DNA of 18,572 nt from Candidatus Sigynarchaeota archaeon (lineage in GTDB: Archaea; Asgardarchaeota; Jordarchaeia; Jordarchaeales; Jordarchaeaceae), in the NCBI GenBank assembly GCA_030587505.1, contig JAUQYY010000034.1:1-18572 (forward strand), read 5' to 3'. Of the stretch, positions 8,233 through 12,945 are shown one piece after another. The notes beneath the pieces are model-generated. The model worked only from the letters and a program-made list of their open reading frames with translations. It made no database searches and was not told where the DNA came from. Numbering within the stretch: position 1 is the stretch's first letter; the number at the start of each line of letters is the position of its first letter. A program made the position numbers and the translations under genes.

Positions 8233-8490
8233 CAGATTACCTCTCTAGAATTTAACTCCAGCACGCTCGTCAGAAGGGTAGCAAGCCTCCCTCTTTCTCA
8301 TAAGAACTATTGGGAACCTCCCAGCCATCCGCATGAGCCACGGGGCGGCTCCCTCGCCATGAGTCTTGGAAGGGCTTAACAGCCGCACCCATGGGACTCT
8401 TAAAACTGAACCGCTTGGATTCACTAGTATTGTCGCCCATTACTTCACAGTCCATTAACTTACAGAGACCAGGTAAAACGGCGTTAGCAA
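8233..8490 (-). ncRNA. Long non-coding leader or RNA ahead of the GTPase-like gene
   Basis: About 240 nt of transcript expected between the TATA element at 8491-8500 and the start codon at 8232. It can form local stems on the minus strand: GAGCC/GGCTC with a 7-nt loop near 8340, and GAGTC/GACTC enclosing about 35 nt near 8365-8405. GC content is like a structured RNA or gene, but no protein-like frame stands out. I could not match it to SRP RNA, RNase P RNA or a known riboswitch. It could be a regulatory leader or an independent small RNA. Confidence 0.35.
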
Positions 8491-8500
8491 AAAATATAAG
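8491..8500 (-). promoter_or_regulatory. TATA box ahead of the GTPase-like gene leader
   Basis: CTTATATTTT on the minus strand followed by TTGC. Transcription would start near 8470, leaving a ~240-nt leader. Confidence 0.5.
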
Positions 8501-8807
8501 CTTTGTGTCGTGAGCAACGATGGTGTCGCTTGGGGTTTGCTTTGGAGGAGTTTCTCCCATGTTTCGGGTTTTGGGCGTCTCTAACACTTTCTTCTAACCG
8601 TTTTTCCTAAGCTATTTTTGCCAGGTTGGTTTTCCTTCGGCTTCTTTTCTGCGAAAAAGACCGTAAAACTCCCGCTCTTTGTGTGTGAAGGTTTTTCAAT
8701 CCAGGAGGGTCGAGTGATTGTGGTGTGCTGGTGAAAAGTTAACTTTTTCCCGTTTTGTGGTAGTGGGTTTCAAACTTCAGAAATTTTTGGAACGTGGTTC
8801 GAATCAA

Positions 8808-8817
8808 CTTTAAATAC
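8808..8817 (+). promoter_or_regulatory. TATA box for 51-aa membrane protein
   Basis: CTTTAAATAC, a good archaeal TATA match, about 140 nt before ATG 8955. The interval 8588-8807 before it shows no gene. Confidence 0.5.
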
Positions 8818-8876
8818 TTGTTCAACATGATTGATGTTCGTCTAGAAGAAGGGGTGAATTAGAAGCAATAGGCACC

Positions 8877-8923
8877 GTTGAGATGGAACGTGACTGAGCC
8901 GATGTTGGACTCGTGCTCTCAAC
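8877..8923 (+). promoter_or_regulatory. Hairpin in 5' leader of the 51-aa protein gene
   Basis: A perfect 7-bp outer stem (GTTGAGA with TCTCAAC) encloses 33 nt that can pair further, with wobbles and two mismatches (GAACGTGACT against ACTCGTGCTC). It lies between the expected transcription start (about 8840) and the ribosome-binding site (AGGAGGGG, about 8939). It may be a regulatory RNA element or a small RNA. Confidence 0.4.
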
Positions 8924-8954
8924 TTTTCCGATCCAAAAGGAGGGGTAGGTTGAA

Positions 8955-9110
8955 ATGTGGCTTGTTGAAGTTCTTCCAGCGGTTGTGTTGGGTTCCCTCA
9001 TAGCCAGTATTATTGTTTTTGCTTCCTTTTTAATTCTTGTTGCATGGAGAACTATGAGGGAGCGTAGAGCGTCTCGCGTGGAGAAACGTTTGGTTCGAAC
9101 TCTCGCGTAA
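8955..9110 (+). CDS. 51-aa single-span membrane protein
   Basis: The short ORF starts MWLVEVLPAVVLGSLIASII and continues hydrophobic to about residue 31. A basic tail RTMRERRASRVEKRLVRTLA follows, as expected for one membrane span with the positive end inside. A strong Shine-Dalgarno (AGGAGGGG) precedes ATG 8955, a TATA box lies upstream, and a strong hairpin terminator follows at 9153, so it is a complete small transcription unit. No family recognised. Confidence 0.65.
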   Translation: MWLVEVLPAVVLGSLIASIIVFASFLILVAWRTMRERRASRVEKRLVRTLA

Positions 9111-9152
9111 GGAGGGGTGGATTCAGACGCTGCCTCATCTGAGTTAGGGTTT

Positions 9153-9206
9153 CCCCGCTTCGTCCACTGTCAGTTTCACTTCACCCCTTCTACGAGCGGG
9201 GTTTTT
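9153..9206 (+). terminator. Hairpin and T-run terminator
   Basis: CCCCGCT plus TCGT pairs with ACGAGCGGGG (one bulged T) across a 28-nt loop, followed at once by TTTTTATGG. It sits 42 nt after the stop of the 51-aa gene. The TTTTTA stretch could also serve as the TATA element of the next gene. Confidence 0.55.
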
Positions 9207-9238
9207 ATGGTTTTGACCGGAATCACTTGGTGAGTGCG

Positions 9239-9264
9239 CCGCGGAGGATTCTGCAAATCCGCGG
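9239..9264 (+). promoter_or_regulatory. GC hairpin in 5' leader of the zinc-ribbon gene
   Basis: A perfect 7-bp stem, CCGCGGA with TCCGCGG, around a 12-nt loop, ending 26 nt before ATG 9291. It is compact and GC-rich; possible translational control or operator. Confidence 0.4.
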
Positions 9265-9290
9265 ATGGAAAAAGGGAAGAGGCCTGAGAG

Positions 9291-9779
9291 ATGTCGAAGA
9301 CGACTGAATTCTTGAAGGTTCTTGAGTGGAATGGCTTCTCCAGCAGGTACTCTGCACTGTTTGAGCTGTGCAAGTGGTGCGGATGGTACCAAAAACTGGA
9401 GGTTAAAACTCTTCTGGGAACCCGAGTCAAGCGGCCATACAGGAACTGTCCCAGTTGTGGCTGTCCAACCACTATAACACCTGACGAGATAGTGTATGCT
9501 TGTGGTGTTTGTGGAAGAATAATCATAGAAAAATTCGTGGTGTCTCTTAACAGAGCCCGCAGAGTGTCATCTGTGGATTACATGTACGAGTGCTACAACT
9601 GCGGGAACACGTCGAAGATCACCGCGCTTCACCTCTGCGGCGATGGGAAACTTGGTGAAACCGATGCTCTACTGCTAGAAGGAGAGGGTGAGCCGGTTGG
9701 GTTCGAATGTATAAGATGCCACAAAATTTACACCAGTTACAGACCGTTTCTACGTGTCTCTGAATCCAGAAGCCAGTAG
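9291..9779 (+). CDS. Multi-zinc-ribbon protein of unknown function
   Basis: A 162-residue protein dominated by cysteine pairs: C27/C30 (CKWC), C53/C56/C58 (CPSCGC), C71/C74 (CGVC), C101/C104 (CYNC), C116, and C140/C143 followed by H144 (CIRCH). They can be read as three zinc ribbons with short beta hairpins between, two knuckles per ribbon. Such repeats mediate nucleic-acid or protein contacts, but I do not recognise the family. GAAGAGGCCTGAGAG precedes ATG 9291 and may include the ribosome-binding site. It is the last protein gene before the tRNA array on the same strand, so a link to RNA metabolism is possible but is only inference. Confidence 0.75.
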   Translation: MSKTTEFLKVLEWNGFSSRYSALFELCKWCGWYQKLEVKTLLGTRVKRPYRNCPSCGCPTTITPDEIVYACGVCGRIIIEKFVVSLNRARRVSSVDYMYECYNCGNTSKITALHLCGDGKLGETDALLLEGEGEPVGFECIRCHKIYTSYRPFLRVSESRSQ

Positions 9780-9804
9780 TGGCTGTGTTACGCTTTTTAC
9801 CTCC

Positions 9805-9834
9805 GGATCTAGTGGCAGAGGATCTAGTGGCAAA
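9805..9834 (+). repeat. 15-nt tandem duplication
   Basis: GGATCTAGTGGCA occurs at 9805-9817 and again at 9820-9832, each followed by two purines, so the unit is 15 nt repeated twice just after the zinc-ribbon gene. Confidence 0.7.
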
Positions 9835-9974
9835 AACCAATTCCCCCTCTCTTCTTCAGGTTAGTCATCAGCGTGACATACTTTCAGGGAGCCATGTCTC
9901 CACCTCAGCCCTTTGGGTTTCTCCACCCGTGTGTTGGTAAAGACCGATCACAACCCTCTCCGCATTTTCGAGTG

Positions 9975-10003
9975 GGGTGATTTCACCCGATGGGTTTATA
10001 TAT
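9975..10003 (+). promoter_or_regulatory. Palindrome plus TATA box before the tRNA array leader
   Basis: GGGTGA and TCACCC form a perfect inverted repeat with a 2-nt centre (9975-9988), immediately followed by a TATA box (TTTATATAT, about 9995-10003). Transcription would begin near 10028. This is the best promoter upstream of the tRNA genes. The palindrome sits where a repressor, activator or BRE contact would be expected. Confidence 0.55.
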
Positions 10004-10027
10004 GGTTGTTGGACAAGAATGTGTGTG

Positions 10028-10409
10028 GACTAAAGAACAGAATAAAGGTGGACGTGAGTGGCAAAGCAAGAAACACAGCTACAAACACTGGCGGTTAGAT
10101 GGCAGCCGCCGAATAGGTATCCACTCTCTGCAGAGGATAGTCCAATAAGCACGCCATACTCCGCAGAAACGGCGCCACTGAAACAGCGTGGTCTGTGCCA
10201 CAGCGACGCTCAGGGGCTCAGTAACCACAGGGAATCCTTTAACTGAACCGCGTCTGACCCAACTCAACCGTCCACCCGGAGACTGTCCACGAGCGTTTTT
10301 TCTCGAGTTTAAGTCTGAGCAGAGAGGGGATCCACTCCCCTGCGACATTTTCGGTGTTTTCCACGAGGAAAGTTTTTCGTCCTGAAGGTCTGTGAGGGGT
10401 GGGCGTGTT
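10028..10409 (+). ncRNA. Non-coding leader of the tRNA array or separate RNA
   Basis: About 380 nt between the promoter and the first tRNA with no convincing reading frame. It has several local stems: GGCGG/CCGCC around 10090-10110, GTGG/CCAC near 10184-10200, and AGGGG/CCCCT with a 7-nt loop near 10324-10340. It includes GAGGATAGTCC and GCAGAAACGG, which loosely recall RNase P RNA motifs but not in the right order or spacing. Function unknown. Confidence 0.35.
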
Positions 10410-10480
10410 CGGGGTTTGGTGTAAGGGTAGCATCAGGGGCTGTAGACCCCTGGGTGGCGGTTCAAATCCGCCAACTCCGA
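10410..10480 (+). tRNA. tRNA-Tyr(GTA)
   Basis: Intronless. The anticodon arm is AGGGG-CTGTAGA-CCCCT. The C1-G72 pair is the archaeal/eukaryal tyrosine identity element. A73 is followed by an encoded CCA (10481-10483). The T arm GGCGG-TTCAAAT-CCGCC is perfect. First gene of the array. Confidence 0.95.
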
Positions 10481-10576
10481 CCATTTCATCCAGCGAGGCT
10501 GTGTGTCCGTTGAATTGGGTTCTGAGTGTGGAGAGGCTTAAGGAGCGCTGGAGCTTCTTAGCTGTGGTGTTTCTTT

Positions 10577-10679
10577 GGGTTGTTGGTGTAGTCCGGCTCA
10601 GCATATGGCACTGTCTATGCCGTGACGGGGGTTCAAAGTCTCCACGGTTGCGTGGAGTATGGAAATCCCTCACAACCCG
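10577..10679 (+). tRNA. tRNA-Asp(GTC) with T-loop intron
   Basis: The acceptor GGGTTGT/ACAACCC is perfect, with G73 as expected for archaeal Asp and CCA encoded. The anticodon loop CTGTCTA gives GTC but has U at position 37, where a purine is normal. The T loop is interrupted after TTCAAA by 28 nt (10638-10665) before T60. The junctions form a BHB: central helix TTCA/TGGA, 3-nt bulges AAG and AAT, and inner hairpin CTCCACG-GTTG-CGTGGAG. The spliced length is 75 nt. Confidence 0.85.
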
Positions 10680-10714
10680 CCAACCACCGAAACCCACAGC
10701 GGACTCATAGAGCA

Positions 10715-10850
10715 GGGGTTGTAACTCAGCTCGGAAGAGTGGCCGACTCCAGTTCCCAAACCATTGGAGCGCGTCTTGAAAGACCGCTTTCCGCAAGAGG
10801 GTTTGGAAGGAGGTATCGGAAGGTCGGAGGTTCAAATCCTCCCAACCCCA
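10715..10850 (+). tRNA. tRNA-Trp(CCA) with intron
   Basis: Acceptor GGGGTTG/CAACCCC, A73, CCA encoded. The anticodon CCA is at 10749-10751. A 62-nt intron (10753-10814) lies at 37/38 with a canonical BHB: central CTCC/GGAG, bulges AGT and GTA, and an inner helix of AAACC/GGTTT plus flanks. Inside it a GTCT-TGAA-AGAC hairpin is stacked on GCG/CGC. Positions 27 and 43 are a G/A mismatch. No C/D boxes recognised in the intron. Confidence 0.93.
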
Positions 10851-10867
10851 CCAGGCGCAGACTCAGA

Positions 10868-10940
10868 GGAGTGGTAGCTCAGTCGGGAGAGCGTCTGACC
10901 GAAGCTCAGACCGTCGCAGGTTCAAGTCCTGCCCACTCCA
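10868..10940 (+). tRNA. tRNA-Phe(GAA) with C33
   Basis: Intronless and perfectly paired (acceptor GGAGTGG/CCACTCC, anticodon stem TCTGA/TCAGA, T stem GCAGG/CCTGC), A73, CCA encoded. The loop is CCGAAGC, so position 33 is C instead of the near-universal U. Confidence 0.92.
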
Positions 10941-11059
10941 CCAGCGCGGCTGGACCGAGGTTTGGGGTCAGACACGTTCTCCGCTAACCGCGGCTGAGGG
11001 TTTAACTCGATTCACCTGTTCAATCAAAGATTCCAACGGATCATAATCCGGATGTGTCT

Positions 11060-11132
11060 GCATCGCTGGTGTTAGTGGTTAGCACGGCTGATTGCCGGTC
11101 AGCAGGGAAGAGTTCGAATCTCTTGCGATGCA
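11060..11132 (+). tRNA. tRNA-Gly(GCC)
   Basis: Intronless. Acceptor GCATCGC/GCGATGC, D stem GTGT/GCAC, anticodon arm GCTGA-TTGCCGG-TCAGC, T stem AAGAG/CTCTT, A73 and encoded CCA. The 116-nt spacer before it (10944-11059) holds no recognisable tRNA. Confidence 0.94.
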
Positions 11133-11138
11133 CCAGTT

Positions 11139-11230
11139 GGGTTGGTAACTCAGAAATCGGTAGAGTGCCTCGCTGTTGAGCATTCTGCGCAGCGACGAGG
11201 AAGTCGTAGGTTCGAATCCTACCCAACCCG
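11139..11230 (+). tRNA. tRNA-Asn(GTT) with 16-nt intron
   Basis: Acceptor GGGTTGG/CCAACCC, G73 typical of Asn, no encoded CCA. The anticodon GTT is at 11175-11177. The intron 11179-11194 at 37/38 is one of the shortest possible. It still forms a full BHB: outer CCTCG/CGAGG, bulge CGA, central CTGT/GCAG, bulge TGA, and a 2-bp inner helix. It starts 3 nt after the CCA of tRNA-Gly. Confidence 0.94.
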
Positions 11231-11256
11231 CTTGGCAGGTTTCCATAGTGGACGGA

Positions 11257-11299
11257 GCCGAACGGCAGGGTGAAGGTTCGACTCCTTCACCACCCACCA
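11257..11299 (+). tRNA. Orphan tRNA 3' half (T arm, acceptor strand, CCA)
   Basis: A perfect T arm GAAGG-TTCGACT-CCTTC (11272-11288) is followed by acceptor strand ACCACCC, A73 and CCA. It is preceded by a plausible variable loop AGGGT and anticodon-stem strand ACGGC. The matching 5' strand would be GGGTGGT. No such sequence in a tRNA-like context was found nearby or, as far as I could read, elsewhere in the window. The isotype cannot be named. It is either a 3' half of a trans-spliced tRNA or a truncated gene. Confidence 0.5.
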
Positions 11300-11318
11300 G
11301 CGGTGGCTGTGAGAGAGT

Positions 11319-11419
11319 GGACTGGTAGCTTAGTATGGATGAGCGGCGGGCTTTTATCCGGGAGCCTACAAGCTCGGAAGGAGACCCGAAGGTCGGGGGT
11401 TCGAATCCCCTCCAGTCCG
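11319..11419 (+). tRNA. tRNA-Lys(TTT) with intron
   Basis: Acceptor GGACTGG/CCAGTCC, G73, no encoded CCA. The anticodon TTT is at 11353-11355. The 27-nt intron (11357-11383) at 37/38 has a canonical BHB (central CTTT/AAGG, bulges TAT and AGA). A 27/43 G/A mismatch is shared with tRNA-Trp. Confidence 0.94.
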
Positions 11420-11430
11420 CTGAACACTGT

Positions 11431-11562
11431 GCGTGGATACCCAAACCAGGGAACGGGGTCGGACTTAGAACCCCTAAAGGTCCGAGTTCCACCCTTAACA
11501 TTTCAAGGGTGTGAGAAATCCGATGCGGCAGCGCTTTGGAGGTTCAAATCCTCCTCCACGCA
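11431..11562 (+). tRNA. tRNA-Leu(TAG) with intron
   Basis: Acceptor GCGTGGA/TCCACGC, A73, CCA encoded. The long variable arm has stem GCG-GCAG-CGC. The anticodon TAG is at 11466-11468. The 48-nt intron 11470-11517 has BHB central helix CTTA/TGAG, bulges GAA and AAA, and inner hairpin CACCCTT/AAGGGTG. The intron contains a decoy TCCGA that copies the 3' anticodon-stem strand, so a short 10-nt intron reading is possible but would leave a ~50-nt variable region. Confidence 0.9.
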
Positions 11563-11570
11563 CCACTCGT

Positions 11571-11643
11571 GGCTCTGTAGCCAACTTGGAACGGCGTCTC
11601 CCCTGTAAGGAGAAGATTGAGAGTTCGAATCTCTCCAGAGCCT
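11571..11643 (+). tRNA. tRNA-Thr(TGT) with C33
   Basis: Intronless. Acceptor GGCTCTG/CAGAGCC, discriminator U73 as in archaeal Thr, anticodon arm TCTCC-CCTGTAA-GGAGA, T stem GAGAG/CTCTC. Position 33 is C. CCA is not encoded. Confidence 0.92.
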
Positions 11644-11656
11644 TCACACCCTGGTT

Positions 11657-11728
11657 GAGGATAGTGGTGTAACGGGAACACACTGGACCGTGACTCCGGA
11701 GTTAAGGGTTCAAATCCCTTCTATCCTC
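11657..11728 (+). tRNA. tRNA-His(GTG) with encoded G-1 and C33
   Basis: An extra 5' G (11657) faces C73, the histidine hallmark. Acceptor AGGATAG/CTATCCT, anticodon arm CTGGA-CCGTGAC-TCCGG, T stem AAGGG/CCCTT. Position 33 is C. CCA is not encoded, and there is no intron. Confidence 0.92.
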
Positions 11729-11745
11729 CTCAAAGGAAAAAGGGT

Positions 11746-11889
11746 AGAGGGTTGGTGTAGTGGTCAAGCATGGTGGACTTTGAGTATGGTCAGCCACAGT
11801 CTGATTGGCCACAGGAGAAATCCACCGACATCGGTTCGAAACCCGAACACACAAACAATGTGTACGGGGCGAAAATCCGATACCCTCTA
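11746..11889 (+). tRNA. tRNA-Gln(TTG) with two introns
   Basis: Acceptor AGAGGGT/ACCCTCT (A1-U72 as in archaeal Gln), A73, CCA encoded. The anticodon TTG is at 11780-11782. Intron 1 (11784-11819, 36 nt) is at 37/38 with central CTTT/GGAG. Intron 2 (11841-11875, 35 nt) splits the T loop between 59 and 60. It has central TTCG/CGAA, bulges AAA and AAT, and inner stems CCCG/CGGG and ACACA/TGTGT. The fully spliced length is 73 nt. Confidence 0.92.
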
Positions 11890-11909
11890 CCACCCTTTAC
11901 CAATCGTTA

Positions 11910-11983
11910 GCCTCGTTGGTGTAAACGGTTAAGCACAACAGATCCTCGGTCTGTGGATAGGAGTTCGAATCTCCTACGAGGCA
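11910..11983 (+). tRNA. tRNA-Glu(CTC) with C33
   Basis: Intronless. Acceptor GCCTCGT/ACGAGGC, A73, anticodon arm ACAGA-TCCTCGG-TCTGT, T stem AGGAG/CTCCT. Position 33 is C. No encoded CCA. Confidence 0.92.
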
Positions 11984-12173
11984 TCAAAAAAGGGGCAACA
12001 GCACAGCAAGGGTTTCAACACCATGAACACACGGGGTTCAAACTCCACATCAGCGTTGGTCTCAAGGCACCTGAGATTTTCCAGTCGTCAGACGCCAGTT
12101 GCCGTGGCGTCTCTGCTATGAAGAGCTGGGATGAAACGTGACGGTATGAATTAGGACACCGAATACACGGTTA
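11984..12173 (+). other. Structured spacer in the tRNA array
   Basis: No complete tRNA. It contains a perfect 8-bp hairpin, AGACGCCA-GTTGCCG-TGGCGTCT (12090-12112). It also holds a 5-bp stem with 7-nt loop (12060-12076) that lacks anticodon-loop features, and a T-loop-like GGGGTTCAAACTCC near 12034. It could hold intron pieces of a decayed tRNA or a small RNA. Confidence 0.35.
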
Positions 12174-12264
12174 GGGCGGGTATCGGTTCGAGTAGAGGGC
12201 CGGTCCTCTGTAGATTCTCTAAGAGAGCTGGAAGTCGTGAGTTCAACCCTCACCCCTCTTACCA
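12174..12264 (+). tRNA. tRNA-like element with sound 3' half, poor 5' half
   Basis: The 3' part is good: T arm GTGAG-TTCAACC-CTCAC, strand CCCTCTT, A73, CCA. GCCGG (12199) and CTGGA could form an anticodon stem with a G/A end mismatch as in Trp and Lys, enclosing 24 nt. Upstream, GGGCGGG followed by TA is the best 5' acceptor but needs two wobbles and a mismatch, and the D arm barely pairs. The anticodon is undetermined. A decayed tRNA or a split 3' half are both possible. Confidence 0.35.
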
Positions 12265-12353
12265 CCATCCTCCAAAGGATTGAAGCGAGAGAATCAGAGT
12301 TTCCTAAAGGGTGAAGAATCGAGGTTCAATTCGCTCACCGGTTTTGAATCGGT

Positions 12354-12427
12354 GCCTCCGTATTGTAGCCCGGCAAGCATACCGGACTTTCGATCCGGAG
12401 ACGCGAGTTCGAATCTCGCCGGAGGCA
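12354..12427 (+). tRNA. tRNA-Glu(TTC)
   Basis: Intronless. Acceptor GCCTCCG/CGGAGGC, anticodon arm CCGGA-CTTTCGA-TCCGG with U33, T stem GCGAG/CTCGC, A73, CCA encoded. An imperfect 8-bp hairpin (about 12335-12354) abuts its 5' end. Confidence 0.93.
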
Positions 12428-12432
12428 CCAGG

Positions 12433-12507
12433 GGGATGGTAGCATAACTTGGATAGTGCCCTTGGTTTGGAACCAAGCATGTGGAGGTTCAAATCCTCCC
12501 CATCCCA
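12433..12507 (+). tRNA. tRNA-Pro(TGG)
   Basis: Intronless. Acceptor GGGATGG/CCATCCC, anticodon arm CTTGG-TTTGGAA-CCAAG with U33, T stem GGAGG/CCTCC, A73, CCA encoded. It starts 2 nt after the CCA of tRNA-Glu(TTC). Confidence 0.93.
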
Positions 12508-12563
12508 CCACCATCCTGAGAGGCGAAGGCGACTCACCAAACTAACAGTGATGCGCAAGCGGT

Positions 12564-12675
12564 GGACGTGTAGCCTAGCTCGGAGTTGGGTGCTTGCCTT
12601 CTAACAGGCTGGGAGGCTAGGAAGCAACCCAATGGAGATAGCAAGAGTACGCAGGTTCAAGTCCTGCCACGTCCA
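12564..12675 (+). tRNA. tRNA-Arg(TCT) with intron
   Basis: Acceptor GGACGTG/CACGTCC, A73, CCA encoded, anticodon stem CTTGC/GCAAG, anticodon TCT at 12600-12602. The 36-nt intron (12604-12639) is at 37/38 with BHB central helix CTTC/GGAG and bulges TAA and ATA. Confidence 0.92.
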
Positions 12676-12682
12676 CCACTTT

Positions 12683-12806
12683 GGATGTGTGGACCGGTGG
12701 ACGGGGCGCTTGCCTGCGATTCGCAGGGATGGTGCCTGCTTCGTCGATAGAGGCTCAATTGGAAGAAGAAAGCAAGAGATCTGGAGTTCGATTCTCCCCA
12801 CATTCC
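12683..12806 (+). tRNA. Probable tRNA-Arg(GCG), atypical intron
   Basis: The acceptor GGATGTG/CACATTC (one wobble), anticodon stem CTTGC/GCAAG and T arm TGGAG-TTCGATT-CTCCC make a tRNA of 73 nt after removing 51 nt (12720-12770). The loop start CTGCGA gives anticodon GCG. Odd points are discriminator C73 (before an encoded CCA) and no canonical BHB at 37/38. Instead CCTGCG-ATT-CGCAGG folds right through the anticodon, and TGCCTGC is repeated at 12711 and 12733. Nested introns or another anticodon (for example TGC) are possible. Confidence 0.55.
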
Positions 12807-12945
12807 CCAAACACAAACAAGTAACTGGGGCCTGGCGCTCCAAGCTCATTTGCGGCTGCTCGTGGAACTCCTTCCCAAAGCGCTTGGTGGGCTCTGATAC
12901 TGGTGAGTGAACACAGGTTAGGGAAGCGAAAAAGGTTGAAAACGT

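Noticed and set aside
8270..8587. 105-codon leftward frame in the leader region
   Set aside because: Its start lies upstream of the TATA box, there is no ribosome-binding site, and the composition is not protein-like.
10130..10380. RNase P RNA candidate (GAGGATAGTCC, GCAGAAACGG, GAGGAAAGT)
   Set aside because: The motifs are in the wrong order and too close together, and no P4-like long-range pairing was found.
10239..10835. 198-codon leftward frame across the tRNA array
   Set aside because: It runs through the Tyr, Asp and Trp tRNA genes and its product contains repeated tRNA-derived strings such as GFEPP; it is antisense to RNA genes.
12030..12055. T-arm-like GGGGTTCAAACTCC
   Set aside because: The stem does not pair beyond a few bases and there is no acceptor or CCA.
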